A stretch of DNA of 64,000 nt from JBFWRK01 sp050248955 (GCA_050248955.1 JBFWRK010000005.1:124001-188000); one strand, 5' to 3'; positions 17,557 through 27,800 are shown, numbered from the stretch's first letter. Program-made: numbers and translations. The notes: a model not told the origin generated them from the sequence alone.

Positions 17557-18285
17557 CTAGGTCGGAGTTCGCTCGCCGGCGTAGACGATGTCCGTCGTCG
17601 GCGCCGGAGATCCGTCCGGCGCCCGCTCGATCGTGACGGCGAAGACCGACGCATCGCCGACCGCGACCGGGAACTCGGTGGCGACCTCACCGGACGCTCC
17701 CGGCCGGAACACACCTGCCGAGCGCACGACGTCATCGGTGACCAACCAGAGCTGGTACACCCGGTCGTCGCTGACCGGCGGCAGGTCCGAGGCCTTCAAC
17801 GTCAGCGCCACGTCGTCATCCGTCCAGGACAGCTCGATGTCGCCGGCCGCCTCGCCCGCCAGCACGGCCGTTGCCGCGACCGGCGTGCCGTCGTCGACAG
17901 AGCGCCAGACCACGAGCCCGCCGAACGCTGCAGCGAGGCCGACGGCGAGCCCGCCGAGCACCACTGCCCGCCGCTCGACGCGCCGCGGTCGGAACGGGAT
18001 CACGTTCGGGAACGGCGTGTCGACCGGTGCCTCCGACGGTGCCCGGGCGGCGAACGCCGCGGCGAGGACGCTCGCCTTCAGCTCCTCGGGGGGCTTCGTC
18101 TCGTCGGAGCGGGCCAGCAGGGCGGCCACCTCGCGGTACTCGTCGAGCGAGCGAGTGGCCGAGCGCGACGCGGCGATCCGCGTCTCCGCCTCGGCGAGCT
18201 CCTGATCGTCGAGCGCGTGCAGCGCGACCGCGGCGGCATCGTCCTCGTGGCGGGCATCCCTCGGGCGCCAGAACCGGCGGTTCAT
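17557..18285 (-). CDS. RskA-type transmembrane anti-sigma factor
   Basis: A 242-residue membrane protein that probably binds and inhibits the adjacent ECF sigma factor. The N-terminal ~100 residues are cytoplasmic and helical (AAAVALHALDDQELAEAE, characteristic of the anti-sigma domain). One membrane helix follows (AVVLGGLAVGLAAAFGGLVV), then an extracytoplasmic RskA domain (YQLWLVTDD). Its ATG overlaps the sigma gene stop by 4 nt, ensuring stoichiometric coupling. Release is expected by regulated proteolysis, as for mycobacterial RskA; the signal is unknown. Confidence 0.85.
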   Translation of the reverse strand: MNRRFWRPRDARHEDDAAAVALHALDDQELAEAETRIAASRSATRSLDEYREVAALLARSDETKPPEELKASVLAAAFAARAPSEAPVDTPFPNVIPFRPRRVERRAVVLGGLAVGLAAAFGGLVVWRSVDDGTPVAATAVLAGEAAGDIELSWTDDDVALTLKASDLPPVSDDRVYQLWLVTDDVVRSAGVFRPGASGEVATEFPVAVGDASVFAVTIERAPDGSPAPTTDIVYAGERTPT

Positions 18286-18872
18286 GAGACGAGCTCCATC
18301 TGTTCGCGCAATCGTTGCAGACCCTGGCGGATCCTGGTCTTTGCCGTGCCGAGCGGGATGCCGAGCAGGGTGGCGACCTCGGGATACGTGTGCCCGCCGA
18401 AGTACGCCAGCGTGAGCGCTTCACGTTGGAGCGCGGGGAGCCGGTCGACGGCTGCACGGACGGTCACCCGCTCTTCGTCGGCGAGCAGCTCGTCGCTCGG
18501 GGAGTCCATGGGGACGGCGGTCAGCTGTGCTGCTCGCTCCTGGCGATCGGAGCGGGCGCGGTCCCGGCGCACCCGGTCGACGGCGCGGCGATGCCCGATC
18601 ATCGCGATCCAGGTCATCACCGATCCACGGCCGGGGTCGAAGCGCGTGGCCTGCTGCCAGATCTCGACGTAGACCTCCTGGGTCACCTCCGCCGCGATCT
18701 CCCGGTCGCCGAGCATCCGCAGCGCGAGCCCGTACACCGCGCCCGACGTCCGGTCGTAGAGCTGCGCGAACGCCTCGCCATCGCCGCGCGCGGCGCGGCC
18801 GAGGAGGTAGGACAGCTCACGATCCCGTTCCGGGGATCTGGCGTTGGGGCGAGGGTGTTGCTCGGGGAGCAT
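18282..18872 (-). CDS. ECF RNA polymerase sigma factor, SigK-like
   Basis: A 196-residue group 4 sigma factor. Region 2 is seen in LLGRAARGDGEAFAQLYD and GSVMTWIAMIGHRRAVDRVR (-10 recognition); region 4 is LPALQREALTLAYFGGHTY followed by a helix-turn-helix (PEVATLLGIPLGTAKTRI) for -35 recognition. There is no extra C-terminal domain. Together with the downstream RskA-type anti-sigma it forms a SigK/RskA pair; in mycobacteria such a pair controls secreted antigens and redox-responsive genes, but the targets here are unknown. The ATG gives the standard family length. Confidence 0.88.
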   Translation of the reverse strand: MLPEQHPRPNARSPERDRELSYLLGRAARGDGEAFAQLYDRTSGAVYGLALRMLGDREIAAEVTQEVYVEIWQQATRFDPGRGSVMTWIAMIGHRRAVDRVRRDRARSDRQERAAQLTAVPMDSPSDELLADEERVTVRAAVDRLPALQREALTLAYFGGHTYPEVATLLGIPLGTAKTRIRQGLQRLREQMELVS

Positions 18873-18925
18873 TCGGTGGGCTTTCGATGCTGCGGTGTCC
18901 GCGGATTGCCGGGTGTGCGGCGAGC

Positions 18926-19735
18926 TCAGCCGGAGCCGGGCCAGCGGAGCGTGACCGCGGTGTCGGTCCAGTCGGGCGGATGCGCGTCGAGCCAGGCTGC
19001 GATCTCGTCGTCGCGGTCCGCAGGGAGGCACAACCGTCGGCGGGCGGAGCTCACGGCACGGGCCGGATCCCCGCCGCCGCTCGCCATCGGCGGCTTCGGA
19101 CCGCGCCAGACCTCCGGTTCCCAGTCGAGCTCGCGCACTGCGGCCACGAAGTCGTCCGCGGTCGGGCCCACTGGTCGCTCGATCCCCCAGAACTGGCGCC
19201 AGGCGGCGTTCCACGCTGACTGCGGGTGGCGGTCCGTGAGCTCGATCACGACGGCCAGTCGGGCATGGTCGGTGAGCGCGGTCAGGAACGGTTCGAGGTC
19301 CGCCACGTTGTAGACGACGTGGTGGCACACGGCGACGTCGACCACCGGGAACGGCTCGGGCGTGCACACGTCCGGCCATCTGCCTTCGAACGTCGTGCTC
19401 ATCACGTCGGCCCGCAGCGCGGCGGCGGTGAACGAGGACAACATGGCCGGGTTCGAGTCGACGCCGATGATCAGCTCCGCCGGCGGTACGAGCGAGAGCG
19501 ACGCCCGCCCGCCGCCGCATCCGACGTCGAGCACGGTGCCGCCGTGGTGCGGGAGCACCTCCCTCGCCACGATCGACGAGCGTGAGTCGCGCGGCAGCGA
19601 GTCGTCCGCGGCGAACTGTGCCGGGTCGTGGGCCCATGGCGAGGTCGGTGCCTGGCGCAGGATGTCCTCGGGAATGGCCCAACCGGCGAGCAACTCGGCC
19701 CATCGCGCCGCGGCCGGCCCGATCGCGTCGTCCAT
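18926..19735 (-). CDS. SAM-dependent class I methyltransferase
   Basis: A 269-residue Rossmann methyltransferase. Motif I is GTVLDVGCGGGRASL, with an acidic residue at the end of strand 2 (IIGVDSNPAML). Motif post-I and the VAVCHHVVYNVADL segment resemble small-molecule methyltransferases. The substrate is not identifiable. The ATG at 19735 is chosen because a -10 box (TACAGT) lies 7 nt upstream; the open frame continues further but without a promoter. It ends 54 nt upstream of the sigma gene. Confidence 0.75.
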   Translation of the reverse strand: MDDAIGPAAARWAELLAGWAIPEDILRQAPTSPWAHDPAQFAADDSLPRDSRSSIVAREVLPHHGGTVLDVGCGGGRASLSLVPPAELIIGVDSNPAMLSSFTAAALRADVMSTTFEGRWPDVCTPEPFPVVDVAVCHHVVYNVADLEPFLTALTDHARLAVVIELTDRHPQSAWNAAWRQFWGIERPVGPTADDFVAAVRELDWEPEVWRGPKPPMASGGGDPARAVSSARRRLCLPADRDDEIAAWLDAHPPDWTDTAVTLRWPGSG

Positions 19736-19742
19736 GAGGTCG

Positions 19743-19748
19743 ACTGTA
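19743..19748 (-). promoter_or_regulatory. -10 box (TACAGT) of the methyltransferase gene
   Basis: A TANNNT hexamer on the minus strand lies exactly 7 nt before the ATG at 19735. It shares the 38-bp divergent region with the YaaA-like gene. Confidence 0.5.
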
Positions 19749-19773
19749 GGTGTCGTCGGCCAAGATCGCCGCC

Positions 19774-20505
19774 GTGCCCCGCTCCGTCCCGTTCGCGTTG
19801 CTGCTCCCGCCCTCGGAGGGCAAGGCCGAAGGCGGCGCCGGCCCGCCTTGGTCACCAGCGGCCGGCCGGTTCGGCGAGGCACTCGGTCCGCTGCGGGCGA
19901 CGATCGTCGAGGCGTTGGCGGCCGTGGACGGCGGATCGCAGCGGTTGCTCGGTGTCGGCGGCCGGCACCTGGAGCGCGCCCGGGCGGCGAACGTCTCGCT
20001 CCTCGGGGCGCCGACCCTGCCCGCCGGCCGGCGCTACACGGGCGTCGTCTGGGACCATCTCGACCTCGCCGGCCTCCCCGGTGCGGCGCGACGGCGGGCG
20101 TCGGCCTCGATCGTGGTGCTCTCCGGTCTCCTCGGGGCCGTCGGGGTCGACGATCCGGTGCCGGGCTACCGCCTCAAGATCGGCGCTTCGCTGCCACCGC
20201 TCGGCGTGCTCGCGCGGTGGTGGCGTCCGGCGTTGTCCGACGTGCTGGACGAGTTCCTCACTCGACGGGTGGTCGTCGATCTGCTGCCGAACGACCACGC
20301 GTCGGCCTGGGTCCCTCGCTCGGACCGCTACCGGGCCCACGTGAAGGTGGCGTTCGTCGAGCGCAGCGGCAAGGTCGCCGGCCAGGATGCGAAGGCCGCG
20401 AAGGGCTTGCTCGCCCGCCACATCGTGCTCGAGGGCGGCGACCCGCGTGCTTCGATCGAGACGTTCGCGCACGACCGCTTCGAGGTGCGCGCCGGTGAAT
20501 CGTGA
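19774..20505 (+). CDS. YaaA-family protein (peroxide stress response)
   Basis: A 243-residue member of the YaaA/DUF328 family. In E. coli, YaaA lowers free iron during peroxide stress and binds DNA. The diagnostic N-terminus LLPPSEGKAEGG is present, with later family segments (VVLSGLLGAVGVDDPVPGYR, KVAFVERSGKVAG). The GTG at 19774 is preferred because it immediately precedes the conserved domain; an in-frame GTG at 19750 is the alternative. No oxidative-stress genes flank it. Confidence 0.78.
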   Translation: MPRSVPFALLLPPSEGKAEGGAGPPWSPAAGRFGEALGPLRATIVEALAAVDGGSQRLLGVGGRHLERARAANVSLLGAPTLPAGRRYTGVVWDHLDLAGLPGAARRRASASIVVLSGLLGAVGVDDPVPGYRLKIGASLPPLGVLARWWRPALSDVLDEFLTRRVVVDLLPNDHASAWVPRSDRYRAHVKVAFVERSGKVAGQDAKAAKGLLARHIVLEGGDPRASIETFAHDRFEVRAGES

Positions 20506-20514
20506 CAACTCCCA

Positions 20515-20542
20515 CGTTCAGTGACGGGCTTGACACTGAACG
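20515..20542 (+). terminator. Hairpin after the YaaA-like gene
   Basis: The 9-nt arms CGTTCAGTG and CACTGAACG are exact complements around a 10-nt loop, 9 nt past the stop. There is no T-run. It is probably a tail-less terminator that separates this gene from the moxR operon. Confidence 0.45.
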
Positions 20543-20613
20543 GGGCGCGAGCACGCAGCGTCACTGCCCGGGTATGTTGTGACCTCCACAGCGTCCCGTC
20601 GACGGCGGAGCGC

Positions 20614-20649
20614 CCCCGTTGCAGGCGCCTACCTGCGGGTGCAACGGGG
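20614..20649 (+). promoter_or_regulatory. Nested hairpin in the moxR 5' leader
   Basis: The arms CCCCGTTGCA and TGCAACGGGG are exact complements, and the 16-nt loop contains further pairing (GCAGG with CCTGC, overlapping the arm ends). The structure ends 24 nt before the moxR ATG and 14 nt before its strong AGGGGAGG ribosome site. The position suggests control of translation or transcript stability. Confidence 0.45.
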
Positions 20650-20673
20650 ATCGACCAACCTGGCAGGGGAGGC

Positions 20674-21627
20674 ATGGTTCGCTTCGCCGAGACATATGAC
20701 TCGCTGCGCGACAACGTGGAGCGAGTGGTGCGGGGAAAGCCGCAGTCGGTGCGCTTCGCGTTGTGCTGCCTGCTCTCCGAGGGACACCTGCTGATCGAGG
20801 ACGTCCCCGGCACGGGCAAGACCTCGTTGGCGAAGGCGGTCGCCGGATCGATCAGCGGCCTGTGGCGGCGCGTCCAGTTCACCCCCGACCTGCTGCCGTC
20901 CGACATCACGGGCGTCATGGTGCTCGAGCAGGGCACCGGTCGGCTCGTGTTCCGTGAAGGGCCGGTCTTCGCCAATGTGGTCATCGGCGACGAGATCAAC
21001 CGCGCCAGCCCGAAGACCCAGTCCGCGCTCCTCGAGGTGATGGAGGAGCGTCAGGTGACGAGCGACGGCGTCAGCCGGCCCGTGCCGCGCCCGTTCTTCG
21101 TGATCGCCACCCAGAACCCGCACGACTTCCAGGGCACGTATCCGCTGCCCGACGTCCAGCTCGACCGCTTCGCGATGCGCATCGGACTCGGCTACGTCGA
21201 TCCGGCGACCGAGCTCGACGTGCTCACCAGCGACGTCTCCCGCCGCGCCTTCCCGGAGGTGCCGGCGGTGCTCACCCTGCAGGACGTCGGCACGCTCAGT
21301 TCGGTCGTCGACAAGGTGTTCGTCGCGCCGGCGATCGGTGAGTACATGATCTCGATCGCCACCAAGACCCGGCACCACCCCGATCTGCGGCTCGGCGTGA
21401 GCACCCGTGGTGTCATCGCGCTGCAGCGCATCTCCAAAGCGATCGCCGCCACGGACGGTCGTGACTTCGTGAGCCCCGAGGACGTGCAGCTGGTCGTCGA
21501 GCCAGTGCTCTCGCACCGCTTGTCGTTGACGCCGGAAGCCGAGATGCGCGGCGTGATTGCGACGGAGCTGCTGCACGAGCTCGTCGCGAGCGTCGAGGTC
21601 CCGCGGCGGCGCAGCGAAATGAGCTGA
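20674..21627 (+). CDS. MoxR-family AAA+ ATPase
   Basis: A 317-residue AAA+ chaperone-like ATPase. Walker A is EDVPGTGKTSLAKA, Walker B is NVVIGDEINRA, and sensor 1 is FFVIATQNPHDFQG. It probably remodels or inserts cofactors into a partner complex together with the DUF58 protein encoded just downstream; MoxR-DUF58 pairing is widespread. The ATG has the strongest Shine-Dalgarno site seen in the window. It is the first gene of a three-gene operon. Confidence 0.9.
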   Translation: MVRFAETYDSLRDNVERVVRGKPQSVRFALCCLLSEGHLLIEDVPGTGKTSLAKAVAGSISGLWRRVQFTPDLLPSDITGVMVLEQGTGRLVFREGPVFANVVIGDEINRASPKTQSALLEVMEERQVTSDGVSRPVPRPFFVIATQNPHDFQGTYPLPDVQLDRFAMRIGLGYVDPATELDVLTSDVSRRAFPEVPAVLTLQDVGTLSSVVDKVFVAPAIGEYMISIATKTRHHPDLRLGVSTRGVIALQRISKAIAATDGRDFVSPEDVQLVVEPVLSHRLSLTPEAEMRGVIATELLHELVASVEVPRRRSEMS

Positions 21628-21629
21628 CG

Positions 21630-22757
21630 GTGCTCACCCGCACCGGACTCGGCGTCGCCGTCGGCGCGGTGCTGCTCGCTGCGTTCGGGCTCAGGTGGGG
21701 ATACGGCGAGTTCGTCGTCCTCGGACTCTTCGCACTCGTGCTGATCCTCGTCGGCTTCGTCATGGTGCGCCGACCCGCGAACCTGGACGGTCGTCGCCGT
21801 TCGTACTCGCACCGCGTGCGGCGGGGGGACGCCATCGAGGTGCTGTTCGACCTCTCGAACTCCGGGGCGCACGCCGTCGCTCCGCTCGTGCTCGTCGACC
21901 GGCTCGGCCTGGACGAGATCGAGGTGCCGGTACCGTCGACCCCGGCGGGCGGGAAGGAGACGCTGCACTACGAGATCCGCGCCCATCGCCGCGGCGTCCA
22001 CCGCCTCGGACCCGTCGAGCTGCGCCGGCAGGACCCGTTCGGGCTCGTCGTCGGTCAGCGCGTGCTCGGTGCCGTCGACGAGGTGATCGTCCACCCGAAG
22101 GTGCTGCGGCTCGGAGGGTCGAGCGGCGTCGATCGCAACACCGACATCGAGGTCACGTTGCGGCGGGCGAGCTCCGACCCGCTCGCCGGGTTCCAGTCGC
22201 TGCGCGAGTACGTGCGCGGTGACGACACCCGCACCATCCACTGGCCGACGACCGCCCGCGTCGGCCGGCCGATGGTCCGGGAGTTCATGGACCCTCGCCG
22301 GCCGGTGTTCACGATCGTCGTGACGACGGATGCCGGCTCCCACACGGAGGACGACTTCGAAGAAGCGATCGACGTCGCCGCGTCGCTCGCGGCGCACGTG
22401 CTGCGCCGCAACATCGACATAGTGCTGCGCACCACGGACCGCCGCCACCTCGGTCTCGTCCACCCGCTGCGCGACGAGACGCAGCTCCTCGACCTGCTCG
22501 CCAGGGTGCGCAGGACGAGTCCCGAGGAGACCGAGAGCATCGCTCGCGTCCTCACGTTCGGATGGGACGACAGCGTGGCGATCGTGATCACGGGACCGTC
22601 ACCGCGGGGGATGAGCGAGCTGCGCGATCTCGGCGACCGAGTCGTGCCGATCCGCATCGGGCGCGGCGTGGCCTCGCCCGTCTCGTTCAGCGGGCGGATG
22701 TTCGCGGCGCAGGACGCGGAGGGGTTCGCCGGTCTCTGGACGGACATCGTCCGATGA
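21630..22757 (+). CDS. DUF58 membrane protein
   Basis: A 375-residue protein with two adjacent N-terminal membrane helices (LGVAVGAVLLAAFGL and FVVLGLFALVLILVGFVMV), then a beta-rich region. The hallmark DUF58 segment is FQSLREYVRGDDTRTIHW followed by a VWA-like C-terminal domain. It starts with GTG 2 nt after the moxR stop, so translation is coupled. Its biochemical role is unknown; by context it is a substrate or partner of the MoxR ATPase. Confidence 0.85.
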   Translation: MLTRTGLGVAVGAVLLAAFGLRWGYGEFVVLGLFALVLILVGFVMVRRPANLDGRRRSYSHRVRRGDAIEVLFDLSNSGAHAVAPLVLVDRLGLDEIEVPVPSTPAGGKETLHYEIRAHRRGVHRLGPVELRRQDPFGLVVGQRVLGAVDEVIVHPKVLRLGGSSGVDRNTDIEVTLRRASSDPLAGFQSLREYVRGDDTRTIHWPTTARVGRPMVREFMDPRRPVFTIVVTTDAGSHTEDDFEEAIDVAASLAAHVLRRNIDIVLRTTDRRHLGLVHPLRDETQLLDLLARVRRTSPEETESIARVLTFGWDDSVAIVITGPSPRGMSELRDLGDRVVPIRIGRGVASPVSFSGRMFAAQDAEGFAGLWTDIVR

Positions 22758-22770
22758 GCGGCGAGCCGGC

Positions 22771-24873
22771 ATGAGCACACCCGAGGGGCGCAACGACCGA
22801 GTGGTCGTCGCCGCACTGCTCTCCGCGGTGACGAGCCTCCTCGCGTCCCGCGTGTTCGACCGGAGCGAGCTGTTCTGGTTGCCGCTGGCCGTGCTGCCGC
22901 TCGCGATCGTCGCCGCGCTGCCTGTGTTCGCGCAGGCCCATCGCCGGGTCGCCGGCTACGTGGTCGTCGGCCTCGCGGAGCTCGCGGTCGTGGCACAGTT
23001 CGCCGGCAGCGGCCGGTTGCAGACGCTAGTCGACGCGTTGGTCCGGGGCTGGCCACGGCTCGTGTCGACCTCGTGGCCGAGCCCGCCGCGTCCTGAGCTC
23101 GTCGTGTTCATCGCCACGCTCGTGGTGCTCGCCGCGATCGGCACGTTGGAGCTCGCCCGGGACGGCAGCTTCGCAGCCGTCTCGCTCATCCCGTCGACCG
23201 TGCTCGCGCTCGTGCTCGTCGCGCTCGCCGCTCCGGCCGGGCGGGTCCCCGGCTGGTGGTGGGTGCTCTGGGTGGTGGCAGCGCTGCTCGTGCTCCTCGT
23301 CGGCGATGGTCGCCCGTCGGCGTTGGAACGGCTCCGACGGGTCTGGGCCGAACGGCGTCCGGTCCTCTCGCTCGCCGTCCTGCTCGCACTCGGGGCGGTG
23401 TCGGTGCTCGCGCTCGATCTCGGCGACCGCGCCGATCCCCGCGATGATCGGACCGGTCGTCTCGATCCGATCGAGACGCTGAACCCGCTCGCCGCGGTCG
23501 TCGCCGAACGCAGCACGAACCCGCCTGTCGAGCTGATGCAGATCGAGAACCCGCCGGCCGACCGGTGGCGCCTCTTCGCGCTGGAGCGCTACGACGGCGT
23601 CTCCTGGACCATCGATCCGGTGTTCGGTCCGATCGGTCGCCAGCTGACCCCGAAGCTGGCGGAGGCGCGCATCTTCGACGTGGACCTCCAGGTCCTCCGC
23701 CGCCGGCTCGACTGGTTGCCGGTTGCCGGCGAGGTCCGCTCGTTGGACCGTGACACGTTCGCCGATCCCGACCGTTCGATGTTCCGCTTCGACCCGAGCG
23801 TGCCGCCGTCGACCGGCGTGCACCTCGAGCTCGCCGTGCCCGACCCCGACGACATCGACCACGACTTCACGTTCGAACCGGCCGACACGGACGAGGAGTT
23901 CGTCAGCCGGTTCCGACCGACGGCGATCGCACTGGCCGGACAGGCAACCGGAGCCGAGGCGCTGGCGAACATCGCTGAGGCGTTCAGGACCCAGTACCGC
24001 CTCGATCCGACCGTGCCATCGGGCGCGAACGCCGGGATCCTGGAGCTGATGCTCTCGACGAGCAAGGAGGGCACCGAGGAGCAGTACGTCGCCGCCTACG
24101 CGCTGCTCGCCGACGCCCTCGGCGCCCGAGCGCGGATCGCGGTCGGCTACGTGCTGCCGTCGGCAGGCACCGATGTGATCACGACCGAGCACGCGCGCGC
24201 GTGGCCCGAGGTGTGGTCTGAGGATGCCGGCTGGGTGACGTTCGACGTCGTCCCGACCGACCTCTCCGCGGCGGAGCCCGAGCCGTTGACCGAGTTCGAC
24301 GGCAGAGCGGCGACGCCGCCGCCGCCGCTCGCGCCACCGGTCTCGACGCCGCAGGAGGAGCCGCCGGCGCCGACGCCGACGACCTCGGGCGACAGCCTGT
24401 TCGACCGGATCATCACGGTCGCCGTCGTCGTCGGCGGCTCGCTCGCGCTGGTCGGGCTCCTGCTCGGGAGCGTGCTCGGGGCGATCATCTTCGCCAAGCG
24501 CCGCCGCCGCCGGCGACGGCTCGGCGCCGAACGGACATCGGCCAAGGTGATCGGGGCGTGGGCAGAGGCGACGGACTCGCTCGTCGACCACGGCGCGCTG
24601 TTCGAGCCGCACCACACCAACGTCGAGATCGCCCGTGCCGGCACGTCGATCGCCGGCGACGAGGCGAGCGAGTCGTTGACCTCGCTCGCGCTCCTCGCCA
24701 ACCAGGCGGCGCACGGTCCTCACGATCCGGACGAGATGGCGGTCACCTACTCGGTGCGCCTGCTCGGTCAGGTCGAGGAGGCGATCGCGCTTCGGCACAC
24801 CCGGTGGCAGCGGCTGGTCGCGGTGATCACGGCCCGCTCGCTGCGCCGCCGAACACGCTCACCCGTCCGCTGA
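22771..24873 (+). CDS. Transglutaminase-like membrane protein (TgpA/DUF3488 type), catalytic site degenerate
   Basis: A 700-residue protein with six or so N-terminal membrane helices, a large outside domain, another membrane helix (ITVAVVVGGSLALVGLLLG) and a cytoplasmic tail. The transglutaminase-like core is recognisable (TEEQYVAAYALLADALGAR then RAWPEVWSEDAGWVTFD). The position of the catalytic Cys is occupied by Glu436 and that of the catalytic His by Arg476, so hydrolytic or cross-linking activity is unlikely. It may serve as a binding scaffold. It starts 13 nt after the DUF58 gene and ends the moxR operon. Confidence 0.82.
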   Translation: MSTPEGRNDRVVVAALLSAVTSLLASRVFDRSELFWLPLAVLPLAIVAALPVFAQAHRRVAGYVVVGLAELAVVAQFAGSGRLQTLVDALVRGWPRLVSTSWPSPPRPELVVFIATLVVLAAIGTLELARDGSFAAVSLIPSTVLALVLVALAAPAGRVPGWWWVLWVVAALLVLLVGDGRPSALERLRRVWAERRPVLSLAVLLALGAVSVLALDLGDRADPRDDRTGRLDPIETLNPLAAVVAERSTNPPVELMQIENPPADRWRLFALERYDGVSWTIDPVFGPIGRQLTPKLAEARIFDVDLQVLRRRLDWLPVAGEVRSLDRDTFADPDRSMFRFDPSVPPSTGVHLELAVPDPDDIDHDFTFEPADTDEEFVSRFRPTAIALAGQATGAEALANIAEAFRTQYRLDPTVPSGANAGILELMLSTSKEGTEEQYVAAYALLADALGARARIAVGYVLPSAGTDVITTEHARAWPEVWSEDAGWVTFDVVPTDLSAAEPEPLTEFDGRAATPPPPLAPPVSTPQEEPPAPTPTTSGDSLFDRIITVAVVVGGSLALVGLLLGSVLGAIIFAKRRRRRRRLGAERTSAKVIGAWAEATDSLVDHGALFEPHHTNVEIARAGTSIAGDEASESLTSLALLANQAAHGPHDPDEMAVTYSVRLLGQVEEAIALRHTRWQRLVAVITARSLRRRTRSPVR

Positions 24874-24888
24874 GGTCGTGCAGCGAGG

Positions 24889-27800
24889 TCAGACCACCAC
24901 GACGTTGAGCGTGTACGTGCCGGTGGCGGTGAACCCCAGCGAGTCGGTGACCGTGTAGGTGATGACGACGCTGCCGGCTTGCGCCGCGGGCCCGACCGTG
25001 TACTCGAACGTTTCCGCGTCGACCATCGCCACGGTCACGTCCGCGCTGCTGCTGACCGGGTTCGAGACGGTGACAGTGTTGCCGTCCGGGTCGTTGACGT
25101 TCGGTGTGTGCTGCCCTGTGTCGCCGGGGGAGACGAACCCGCCGCTGGCAGGATTCGCCGATGGCGCCCGGTTGACCACGACCTTGATCGTGGCCGTCGC
25201 GCTCGGCGCGCCGCGCTCGTCGATGACCCGGTAGGTGATGTTCCCGACGCCGTTGGTCCCCGGGCCAGCCGTGATCACGACCGACCGACTGTCAGCGCTC
25301 AGCGCGGCCGAGATCGTCCCACCGGTGCCGCTGGTGAGCGGCGACGTCGTCGTGACGAGCTCGATCTGGAGGCCGCTCGCCGGGCCGTCGGGATCGTTCG
25401 ACACGGCGATCACATCGACGACGATGCTCGAGCTCGGCTCCATCACCTTCTCGATGTTGCCGGCCGTCGGGGGCACGTTCGCCGGCGGCTGGACGTCGAA
25501 CGACAGCGTCCCTGACACCGTCAGGCCACCGGGGTCGCGGACGGTGACGCCGATGGTGACCGGCCCCACGTCCGACGAGGCGAAGACGAGTGAACCGTCC
25601 GCGCCGATCGTGGCGATGGACGACGGCGACGCTTCGGTGATCACCAGTGGCTCGTCGTCGCTGGCGATCTGCGCGACGGGCACCGACAACGGTGTGTCGA
25701 CGGTGGCGGTGAACGAGCCGCCCACGAACTTCGGCGCGCGGTTGACGTCGATGCTGACGGAGCCGTTCCGGCTCACGTTGCACGAGTTGGTGACGGTGTA
25801 GCGGAAGCTGCCGAAGCCGTTGTTGCCGTTGCTGGGCGTGAAGATCACGGTGCCGGGCGCACCGCCGTCGCTGACCTGGCCACCGTTCTCATCCGAGATC
25901 GTGAGCGCGAAGTCGAGCTGACCGGCGGCGAGCAGGTCGAGCGCGATCGGCTCTCCGTACGGCGTGAACCTCGTGATCTCGGTGGTGATGGGAGTTCCCT
26001 GGGTGCAGGCGATCACGTTGATCCGGACCGTTGCCGTGCCGCTCTTGGTGCCCTTGGTGTCGACGGCTCGGTACTGGAAGCTCGCCGGCCCGCTGTAGTC
26101 GGGCGCCGGGGTGAAGCGGACGGTCTTGTGGTCGGGGAGCACACTGGCCGTGCCCTGCAGCGGCGACGGTGCGGCGGTGATCTCGACGCTCAGCTGGTCG
26201 CCGTCCGGGTCACCGTCGTTGGCGAGCACGGCGATGTCCGTGGCGAAGTTCTGGTTCGTGGAGGCCACATCGTCGAGCGCGGAGGGCGCCGCGTTTGCCG
26301 GCGGATTGACGGTGACGACGTAGGAACCGGTTGCCTTGAGCCCGCCGGGGTCAGCGATCTCGTAGCGCACCCGGATGGTGCCGGTGAAGGAGGAGGCGGG
26401 CGTGAGCCGGATCGTGCGCGTGCCGCTGCGGGCTGCGTTGGCGTCGCCGCTCACGACCTGGGGCGCACCGACGAGTTGCAGGAGGTCGTTCGTCCCATCG
26501 GGGTCGTAGTCGTTCTGCACGACGTCGAGATCTGGGATTGCCGAGCCCTGGGTGAACGTCCTCGCGTCCTCGACGGCGACCGGCGCCTGGTTGGTCGGCT
26601 CGAGGATCTCGACGGTCACGGTGGCGGTCCCGGTCTTCCCACCCGCGTCCTCGACCGTGTACTGGAACGTCACGACCTGCGGGCCGACCGTGGCCGAGGT
26701 GTACTTGAGCGTCTGGTTGATCTTCTCCACCGTGCCACTGGTCGGCTGCGTGAAGCTCTTGATCTTGAGCGCGTCCTTCTGCTCGTCCTCGTCGTTGTCG
26801 AGCACGTTGATGATCGTGCTTGCCCCCCGCGCGACGCGCGTCGGGTCCGGGTGGGCGACCGGCGAGGAGTTCACGACCGGCGCCTGTTGCACCTGGACAG
26901 CGACCGTGGCGGTTGCGGCCTGGCCGACGCTGTTGCGCACCCGGTAGGTGAAACGGTACGTGCTGAACGCGTTCCTCGGCGGCGTGAACGTGATCGTCTG
27001 GTCGCTGTTCACGTCGCAACGGCCGTACTGGCAGTTCGGCCGCCCGTCGAGCTGCAGCTGGTCTCCGGAGGGATCCGAGTCGTTGCCCAGCACGTTGATC
27101 GTGACCGGCGTGTTCACGATCGTCTCGGCCTGGTCGTCCATCGCCGTCGGCCCGTCAGGGCGACGCGCCGGAAGGATCGTCACGGCCACGTGGCCCGTCG
27201 CCTCGTGGCCCATGCCGTCGGTGATCACGTAGGTGAATCGGAACGTGCCCGCCCGGTTCGCCTCGGGGACGAAGGAGACGCTGTTGCCGGCGAGCTTCGT
27301 CGTCGTGCCGCCGTCCGTCGGTTGGGTCACGCGCAGGAGCGTCAGCGCGTCGTTGTCGGGATCCTTGTCGTTGCGCGTCGGGTCGAAGGTCAACGTCCGC
27401 GACGGCGCCGAGAACTCGTCGGGTGCGGCGACGGGCGGGCCGTTCTCCTGCGTGTCCGGCAGCACGCTCACGAGCACCTTGCCGGTGGCGACGCCCTCGT
27501 TCCCGTCCGAGATCGTGTACTGGAGCAGGACCAGATCGGGCGCCGATGCCGCCGGAACGAAGAGGATCGATCGACCGGACCTTCGCACCTCGCCGTGGCG
27601 CGCGTCCTTCAGCTTCACATCCGTGATGATCAGCAGGTCATTGTCAGGGTCGGTGTCGTTGGCGAGCACGAGGATCTGCACGCTCTGCTCGACCCGAGTG
27701 CGCGCCGAGTCGGGCACGGCGACCGGCGGTCGGTTCTCGAGGCCGGCCGCAGCGACCGTCACGGTGACCTCGGCGGGAGTGCTCTTGCCCCCGTCCGCAT

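Noticed and set aside
22771..24873. Active protein cross-linking transglutaminase
   Set aside because: The residues at the catalytic Cys and His positions are Glu436 and Arg476.
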